A stretch of 5,624 bases of DNA from Thermodesulfovibrionales bacterium (lineage in GTDB: Bacteria; Nitrospirota; Thermodesulfovibrionia; Thermodesulfovibrionales; UBA1546), in assembly GCA_030018605.1 (NCBI GenBank), contig JASEHP010000111.1, forward strand, positions 1 to 5,624. Reading direction: 5' to 3'. Shown here piece after piece: positions 1 to 3,772 of the stretch. Numbering within the stretch: position 1 is the stretch's first letter; every line of letters begins with the position of its first letter. The notes below the pieces were generated by a model, which was not told the DNA's origin, ran no database searches, and saw nothing but the letters and a program-made list of their open reading frames with translations. The translations under genes and the position numbers were made by a program.

Positions 1-25
1 CTTTCTCATAATGTTAAATTCCAAA

Positions 26-57
26 TTAAGGAGAATTCTTTATAGTTGACTCCTTAA
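26..57. repeat. 8-bp perfect inverted repeat with 16-nt spacer upstream of abiE
   Basis: TTAAGGAG (26-33) is the exact reverse complement of CTCCTTAA (50-57). No T-run follows, so it is a poor intrinsic terminator. AbiEi proteins are known to repress their own operon by binding inverted repeats in the promoter region. However, this repeat lies more than 220 nt upstream of the abiEi start, so an operator role is only a possibility. It may instead belong to the end of an upstream transcription unit. Confidence 0.4.
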
Positions 58-73
58 AGTTAGTCTCTTTCTC

Positions 74-129
74 TATACTTCAAGGGGAATAGCGCTCTGG
101 CTGTCAGCCACAACACTTCCCCTAGTATA
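74..129. repeat. Nested stem-loop structure in the abiE upstream region
   Basis: An outer stem pairs TATACT (74-79) with AGTATA (124-129). After a 3-nt bulge (80-82), AGGGGAA (83-89) pairs with TTCCCCT (117-123). Inside is a separate perfect hairpin, TGGCT (98-102) with AGCCA (106-110), closed by a 3-nt loop. This gives 13 outer and 5 inner pairs, well beyond typical background for a short spacer. No U-tract follows, so it does not look like an intrinsic terminator. It could be a structured leader or small RNA, an operator cluster, or the remnant of a palindromic element. The sequence does not decide which. Confidence 0.5.
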
Positions 130-242
130 TATTACTTAGGTTTTCTCAAATTTCCGGCCGATCTGGTGTAAAAGGACATAATTTGACTTGATTTCGTTTC
201 ATTTCTCTTCTGGAATCGGTCACTTTTATGTGAAAATTCTTA

Positions 243-270
243 TTGATTTATGAGGAGCATTTCCTGTAAT
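243..270 (+). promoter_or_regulatory. Candidate sigma70-type promoter just upstream of abiEi
   Basis: TTGATT (243-248, 4/6 match to TTGACA) and TGTAAT (265-270, 5/6 match to TATAAT) are separated by 16 nt. Transcription would then start at about 277, immediately before the ATG at 279, giving an essentially leaderless abiE mRNA. This would fit the absence of a well-placed ribosome binding site for that ATG. The surrounding DNA is AT-rich, so chance matches are likely, and this remains a weak call. Confidence 0.25.
252..257 (+). promoter_or_regulatory. Shine-Dalgarno-like GAGGAG misplaced relative to abiEi
   Basis: GAGGAG is the only purine-rich ribosome-binding sequence before abiEi. It lies 21 nt from the abiEi ATG (279), which is too far for normal use. 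It lies 11 nt from another ATG at 269, which opens an out-of-frame 11-codon frame (269-304) crossing the abiEi start. Either abiEi is translated without this site, or the short overlapping frame modulates antitoxin translation. Confidence 0.3.
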
Positions 271-278
271 GTTATATC

Positions 279-1115
279 ATGAGTGCCATAACCGGTCATA
301 TTAAGCCCGTAAAAGGCATACAAAATATAACACGCGGTTCGTTAGGGAGGTCTGAAGCCAGATTTTTGGCTAAGATCAGCGCCAAGACCACATTCACGAC
401 AAGCGAATCGCAGGAAATACTTGGTTACAAGGGTAAAGACTCGACACAGAAGTTCCTTGAACGTCTTCAAGCTAAAGGATGGATCAGGCGTATCAGACGT
501 GGAAGATTTGCCGTAATTCCGCTCTCATCTGGAGAAAACCGTACTCCGCAACTCCATGAATTCATTGTTGCTATGGAGCTCGTGTCGCCTGCGGCTATTG
601 CGTACTGGTCTGCACTTAATCATCACGGTATGACCGAACAACTCCCCAGAACCATATTCATTGCAACAAATCACCCTGTGAGGCGACGGCCTGGTGAGGT
701 GCTCGGCGTTAGGTACAATATCATCTCTTTGCGGCCTGAAAAGTTCTTTGGCAATGTGAAGGATTGGATTGATGAAATGCCTTTTATGGTTACTGACCGC
801 GAAAAAACTATTATCGATGGGCTGGATCTTCCGCAATATGTAGGCGGCATAGAGGAAATCGCTAAGGCGCTTTCAAACGCATGGGCTCAGCTTGACGAAG
901 CAAAACTTAGAAAATATGCTGCTAAGATTGGAAATACCGCTGCTGCAAAGCGGCTGGGCTTTCTGATGGAAACACTTGGATTAGGGAACGTTGAAGCCCT
1001 CCGCAAAGAAGTCTCCCTTGCGTCTGGTTTCTCGCCGCTTGACCCTACACTGCCGCGACGAGGCAAATACAACCGCCGATGGGGGCTCCTGGTTAATGCG
1101 GAGATTAAGACATGA
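279..1115 (+). CDS. abiEi: AbiEi-family antitoxin and transcriptional repressor (type IV TA)
   Basis: This 278-aa protein is the antitoxin of an AbiE-type abortive-infection system. Family members repress the abiE operon by DNA binding and separately neutralise the toxin in the cytoplasm without a stable toxin-antitoxin complex. Residues about 22-82 form the N-terminal winged helix-turn-helix (LGRSEARFLAKI, TFTTSESQEILG, then a basic wing IRRIRRGRFAVIPL). The central and C-terminal antitoxin region follows, with family-like segments AIAYWSALNHHGMTEQLP (106-123), IFIATNHP (126-133) and VTDREKTIIDGLDLP (171-185). ATG 279 is the only plausible upstream start, because an in-frame stop (267-269) lies just before it; no good ribosome binding site precedes it. 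An internal TTG at 366 would cut into the helix-turn-helix and is unlikely. The stop overlaps the toxin start (ATGA), so translation is coupled. The family call is from motif recognition, not a search. Confidence 0.88.
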   Translation: MSAITGHIKPVKGIQNITRGSLGRSEARFLAKISAKTTFTTSESQEILGYKGKDSTQKFLERLQAKGWIRRIRRGRFAVIPLSSGENRTPQLHEFIVAMELVSPAAIAYWSALNHHGMTEQLPRTIFIATNHPVRRRPGEVLGVRYNIISLRPEKFFGNVKDWIDEMPFMVTDREKTIIDGLDLPQYVGGIEEIAKALSNAWAQLDEAKLRKYAAKIGNTAAAKRLGFLMETLGLGNVEALRKEVSLASGFSPLDPTLPRRGKYNRRWGLLVNAEIKT

Positions 1116-1939
1116 TTACAGCTGCAGAACTGCATCGAATAGCAGAAGATGATGGCCTCCGCTTCGATCAGGCTGAAAAGGATTATGTTATCCTTTGGAT
1201 GCTTTCCGGATTATCTCGGTCCGGGGCCTCGCGGCACGGCTGGGTATTTAAAGGCGGAACTTGCCTGAGACATTGCTATTATGCAGGATATCGGTTTTCA
1301 GAGGACATAGATTTCAGCTGCAAGCCGGGCGGAGATAATCTCGAAGCATCGGTGAAATTATTGCAAATGGTTGCTGACCGAGTTCAGAGCGAATCGGGAA
1401 TCAGAATTACAACAAGAGAACCTCTCACTATACATGGTGATTTTCAGATAGAGATTCCAATTGAATACAGCAGGGGCGGTACTCGCAGGCAGGGACTTCC
1501 TCAAGTCAAGATTCATCTGACTTTTGATGAACCGGTGCTTGAAACCCCAATTGCATGCTCTATCAAACCCCGCTATTCAGACATTTCTACATTTAAAGTG
1601 CTATCCTACACAAAACAGGAAATTGTTGCGGAGAAACTGCGCTCACTTCTTCAGCAGCAAAAGAAATGGCCGCGTCCCAGAGATTTATATGATCTCTGGT
1701 ATATGCTGTGTCGTACTGGCGAACATTTCGCATGGAACAAATTGCTGCCAATGTTTCAGGAAAAGTGCAGTGTCAGGGACATTAAGCCTGACCTTACTGG
1801 ATTGATATCGAAAAACCTAAAGGAATGGAATAAAAATGCATGGCAGGATCGTTTAGGTCCAATGCTAAACGACATTCCTGATTTTGATAGCGTATGGCAG
1901 GAATGGATAGAGACGTTTCGCAAGCTTGCCGGATTATAA
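1112..1939 (+). CDS. abiEii: AbiEii-family nucleotidyltransferase toxin
   Basis: This 275-aa toxin belongs to the DNA polymerase beta-like nucleotidyltransferase superfamily. AbiEii toxins are bacteriostatic and act during phage infection; the related mycobacterial MenT enzymes add nucleotides to tRNA acceptor ends, so a tRNA target is plausible but inferred. All four family motifs are visible. Motif I is FKGGTCLRHCYYAGYRFSED plus the acidic pair in SEDIDFS (63-69). Motif II is KIHLTFDE (133-140). Motif III is YTKQEIVAEKLRSLL (166-180), and motif IV is RPRDLYDLWYM (188-198). No catalytic residue appears to be missing, so the toxin should be active. GGAG (1100-1103) lies 8 nt before the ATG, and the start overlaps the abiEi stop by 4 nt, the standard coupled arrangement. 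Length is close to the usual 270-310 aa. Confidence 0.92.
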   Translation: MITAAELHRIAEDDGLRFDQAEKDYVILWMLSGLSRSGASRHGWVFKGGTCLRHCYYAGYRFSEDIDFSCKPGGDNLEASVKLLQMVADRVQSESGIRITTREPLTIHGDFQIEIPIEYSRGGTRRQGLPQVKIHLTFDEPVLETPIACSIKPRYSDISTFKVLSYTKQEIVAEKLRSLLQQQKKWPRPRDLYDLWYMLCRTGEHFAWNKLLPMFQEKCSVRDIKPDLTGLISKNLKEWNKNAWQDRLGPMLNDIPDFDSVWQEWIETFRKLAGL

Positions 1940-1959
1940 CTCCTTGTCCTTATAAAAAC

Positions 1960-2232
1960 ATGGCTTACAGAGATGACATTAGAAAAAAGATTAAAAAGCT
2001 AAATCCCCGGGCGCTGGAATTGATGGACAAGATAGATGGTATGCTCGTGGAGGCCGGCGGATACACAGGCGGCGCAGTTGTGACCACAACCGAAGACATG
2101 CCTCCGGAGGAAGAGGAGATGGAGCTTTTTGCCGGATTTCTCAAAGAAGGCTATCCGGAAGATATAGCGGCAAAGAAGGCTAAGCAATGGCTGGCTTTTA
2201 TGAAAGAAGCGTTTGACAAAGATAAAAAATAA
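1960..2232 (+). CDS. Unrecognised 90-aa charged protein, third gene of the abiE operon
   Basis: I do not recognise this family. The protein has a lysine-rich N-terminal stretch likely to be helical (MAYRDDIRKKIKKLNPRALE, 1-20). A glycine/threonine-rich turn (GGYTGGAVVTTTEDM, 33-47) and an acidic patch PPEEEEMELF (48-57) follow. The C-terminal helix is rich in Lys, Ala and Trp (about 68-90). It has no signal peptide, membrane segment or cysteine. The frame opens earlier, at ATG 1894, but that start would overlap abiEii by 46 nt and add a cysteine/proline-rich stretch of poor coding character, so ATG 1960 is preferred. It lies 20 nt after the abiEii stop with no promoter visible between, so co-transcription is likely. 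No clear ribosome binding site precedes it. It could be an accessory to the toxin-antitoxin pair or an unrelated island gene. Confidence 0.65.
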   Translation: MAYRDDIRKKIKKLNPRALELMDKIDGMLVEAGGYTGGAVVTTTEDMPPEEEEMELFAGFLKEGYPEDIAAKKAKQWLAFMKEAFDKDKK

Positions 2233-2445
2233 AATCTTATGCAGAGATACAAGAATTCAAAGGGCATCCCAACAATTATCAAATTAAATCCGTCTAAGCA
2301 GACACTTTGATGGATAGCTAAGGGCGTTCAAAAAGTATAAAAAAATATAAAAACACGGCACAATAAAAATTAAAGATAATCTTAAGCGGTATTAAATGGG
2401 ATTTATGAATCGTAACTTATTGATTTTAAATAATTTCCCGTAGAA
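2233..2445. other. AT-rich non-coding stretch between the abiE operon and the half-tRNA
   Basis: No convincing gene is seen on either strand. Part of the stretch (about 2325-2440) is A-rich with runs such as TATAAAAAAATATAAAAA. A small nested inverted repeat spans 2278-2311: ATCAAA pairs with TTTGAT on the outside, and GTCT with AGAC on the inside. It has no U-tract and is not a good terminator. An 11-nt palindrome, AAGATAATCTT, lies near 2375. If the half-tRNA is an attachment site, recombinase arm or accessory sites could lie here, but I cannot identify them. Confidence 0.5.
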
Positions 2446-2490
2446 CTCATAACCCGAAGGTCAGAGGTTCAAATCCTCTCCCCGCCACCA
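2446..2490 (+). tRNA. 3' fragment of initiator tRNA-fMet(CAT), probable att site
   Basis: The fragment holds a complete anticodon loop CTCATAA (2446-2452, anticodon CAT 2448-2450) and the 3' anticodon-stem strand CCCGA (2453-2457). The variable loop AGGTC (2458-2462) follows. The T arm is AGAGG / TTCAAAT / CCTCT (2463-2479). The acceptor 3' strand is CCCCGCC (2480-2486), then A and an encoded CCA (2488-2490). The CCC after the loop is half of the three G-C pairs that mark initiator tRNAs. The sequence 5' of the loop (CCCGTAGAA) cannot pair with CCCGA. No D arm or GCGGGG acceptor strand precedes it, so the 5' half is absent and the fragment cannot make a working tRNA. The break falls exactly at the edge of the anticodon loop, a known crossover site for tyrosine integrases. 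Confidence 0.88.
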
Positions 2491-2552
2491 ACTCAAGAGG
2501 CTAAATTGCCAGTTAATTTTTAAGTCTTTCATCCTGTCACAATAACCTCATC

Positions 2553-2582
2553 TTGTAGTATCCCTTACATCTAATGTATATT
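2553..2582 (+). promoter_or_regulatory. Weak candidate promoter for the namZ operon
   Basis: TTGTAG (2553-2558, 3/6 to TTGACA) is separated by 18 nt from TATATT (2577-2582, 5/6 to TATAAT). Transcription would begin at about the ATG at 2588, giving a leaderless message. The namZ start indeed has no Shine-Dalgarno sequence. Some promoter must lie between the half-tRNA and namZ, or transcription enters from the island. This is the best match I see, but it is weak. Confidence 0.25.
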
Positions 2583-2587
2583 CTTCT

Positions 2588-3757
2588 ATGGTTTTAACAG
2601 GGCTTGACAGGCTGGAAAAATGCTGGCCAAAAGAATTGAACGGCTCAGGCGCCGGACTCCTTGTGCATCCTGCCTCTGTCAACAAAAAACTTGAACATGC
2701 AGTAAATGTATTCCTAAAACCCAAAAACTTCAGACTCAAAGCCCTCTTTGGCCCCCAGCACGGAATAAGGGGAGAGACACAGGACAACATGATTGAATGG
2801 GAGGGGTTTCGCGACCCGCAGACAGGGCTTCCTGTTTACAGCCTCTACGGTCATACGAGAAAACCAGAACCGGAAATGCTTAAGGATATAGATGTTCTGG
2901 TGATAGATATTCAGGATGTGGGTTCCCGCTATTATACGTTTATCTGGACAATGGAACTCTGCATGCAGGCATGTCTTGAAAATAATAAATCTGTCGTTGT
3001 TCTCGACAGGCCGAATCCGATAAACGGAGTATCAACAGAAGGGCCAATGCTTGAAATGTCTTTTTCATCTTTTGTGGGTCAGCGTCCTTTGCCGATACGG
3101 CACGGGATGACTATCGGAGAGACAGCAAATTATTTTAAGAAAGAATTTTATCCATCCCTGAATTTACACAGTATTAAAATACAGGGATGGAAGAGGAATA
3201 TGCTCTTTGACCGGACAAAACTTCCTTGGGTCATGCCCTCCCCTAACATGCCGGCACTTGACACGGCGCTTGTTTATCCAGGCATGTGCCTCCTTGAAGG
3301 AACAAATCTGAGCGAAGGGCGTGGAACAACAAGGCCTTTTGAGATATTCGGAGCGCCATTCATCGAACCTGATATACTTGTTAAACGGCTTAATGAATTG
3401 AAACTTGCGGGTGTCTTTTTCAGACCAATGTTTTTTCAACCGACGTTTCAGAAACATGCAGGAAAGCTTTGCGGAGGAGCTCAGATTCATGTTATTGACA
3501 GGAATAAATTCAAGCCGTTTAAAACAGGCGTTGCGATACTTAAGGCAACCCATGATCTCTATCCAGAACAATTCAGATGGAGAAAGCCTCCATACGAATA
3601 CGAAAAACAGAAAATGCCAATTGACATCCTTGCGGGAACGGACAGGCTGAGAATGGAGATAGAGAAAGGCGAATCCATCAAAAACATGGAAGAATGGTGG
3701 ACAAGACAATCAAAGGCATTTCAGGAAATCAGGAAAAAGTACTTAATGTATTCCTAA
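2588..3757 (+). CDS. namZ: NamZ-family exo-beta-N-acetylmuramidase (DUF1343, GH171)
   Basis: This 389-aa protein belongs to the DUF1343 family, whose characterised members (NamZ) release MurNAc from the non-reducing end of peptidoglycan fragments. Conserved blocks appear in order: LFGPQHGIRGE (53-63), LPVYSLYGHTRKP (81-93), DVLVIDIQDVGSRYYTF (102-118), LDRPNPING (139-147), LPIRHGMTIGE (168-178), VMPSPNMP (216-223), and EGTNLSEGRGTTRPFE (237-252) followed by GAPF. The Rossmann-like N-terminal domain and the C-terminal domain are both full length. The Bacillus NamZ is exported, but here the N-terminus (MVLTGLDRLEKCWPKELNG) shows no signal peptide, so a cytoplasmic role is predicted. ATG 2588 has no Shine-Dalgarno; the frame has been open only since 2546 and offers no other start, so the start is fairly secure. 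A MurNAc kinase/uridylyltransferase fusion follows 15 nt downstream, supporting a role in MurNAc recycling. The family call is strong; the precise substrate is inferred. Confidence 0.9.
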   Translation: MVLTGLDRLEKCWPKELNGSGAGLLVHPASVNKKLEHAVNVFLKPKNFRLKALFGPQHGIRGETQDNMIEWEGFRDPQTGLPVYSLYGHTRKPEPEMLKDIDVLVIDIQDVGSRYYTFIWTMELCMQACLENNKSVVVLDRPNPINGVSTEGPMLEMSFSSFVGQRPLPIRHGMTIGETANYFKKEFYPSLNLHSIKIQGWKRNMLFDRTKLPWVMPSPNMPALDTALVYPGMCLLEGTNLSEGRGTTRPFEIFGAPFIEPDILVKRLNELKLAGVFFRPMFFQPTFQKHAGKLCGGAQIHVIDRNKFKPFKTGVAILKATHDLYPEQFRWRKPPYEYEKQKMPIDILAGTDRLRMEIEKGESIKNMEEWWTRQSKAFQEIRKKYLMYS

Positions 3758-3772
3758 TTGCTGCTGACTTTT

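Larger units (their letters stand above)
1..2490. mobile_element. Right-hand end of a putative tRNA-fMet-integrated genomic island
   Basis: The region ends exactly at a 3' half-tRNA (2446-2490) and carries a defence-type toxin-antitoxin operon, a common cargo of integrative elements. Known biology: tyrosine-recombinase elements often integrate within the anticodon or T arm of a tRNA gene, rebuild an intact tRNA at one end, and leave a duplicated 3' part at the other. The fragment reads on the + strand, so the intact tRNA and the island body are expected to the left. No integrase, relaxase or phage gene is visible here, so the element's type and left boundary are unknown. The island assignment is inference from the half-tRNA plus gene content. 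Confidence 0.5.

Noticed and set aside
5..11. CTCATAA at the left edge matching the anticodon loop of the half-tRNA, as a possible second att copy
   Set aside because: Only 7 nt match and the flanks differ completely (ATGTTA instead of CCCGAAGG). Chance is the simplest explanation.
1..49. Open frames from the left edge that could be the tail of an upstream gene
   Set aside because: Frames 1 and 2 close at 43-49 after only 14-15 codons, too short to judge coding character.
46..79. TTGACT (46-51) with TATACT (74-79) as a promoter
   Set aside because: The spacer is 22 nt, too long for a sigma70 promoter, and TATACT is part of the hairpin stem.
183..216. TTGACT at 183-188 or TTGATT at 188-193 as -35 boxes for abiE
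   Set aside because: At proper spacing the first has only a pyrimidine-rich TCTTCT and the second TGGAAT (4/6). Both are weaker than the 243-270 candidate.
2233..2490. A group I intron interrupting tRNA-fMet at the anticodon loop, instead of an integration scar
   Set aside because: No 5' tRNA half (GCGGGG acceptor strand, D arm, GGG before the loop) is visible anywhere to the left in the window, and no intron core was recognised.
2505..2530. GGCTAAATTGCC followed by a T-run as a terminator after the half-tRNA
   Set aside because: The stem is only 3 bp and the T-run is offset, so it is not a credible intrinsic terminator.
3164..3709. Long minus-strand reading frame opposite namZ (181 codons)
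   Set aside because: It is antisense to strongly conserved NamZ motifs and has a cysteine/arginine/phenylalanine-rich composition typical of a shadow frame.
2705..3757. 13-nt direct repeat AATGTATTCCTAA near the start (2705-2717) and at the end (3745-3757) of namZ
   Set aside because: The copies are in different reading frames with no shared flanks. One 13-nt match in a window this size is not far from chance expectation.
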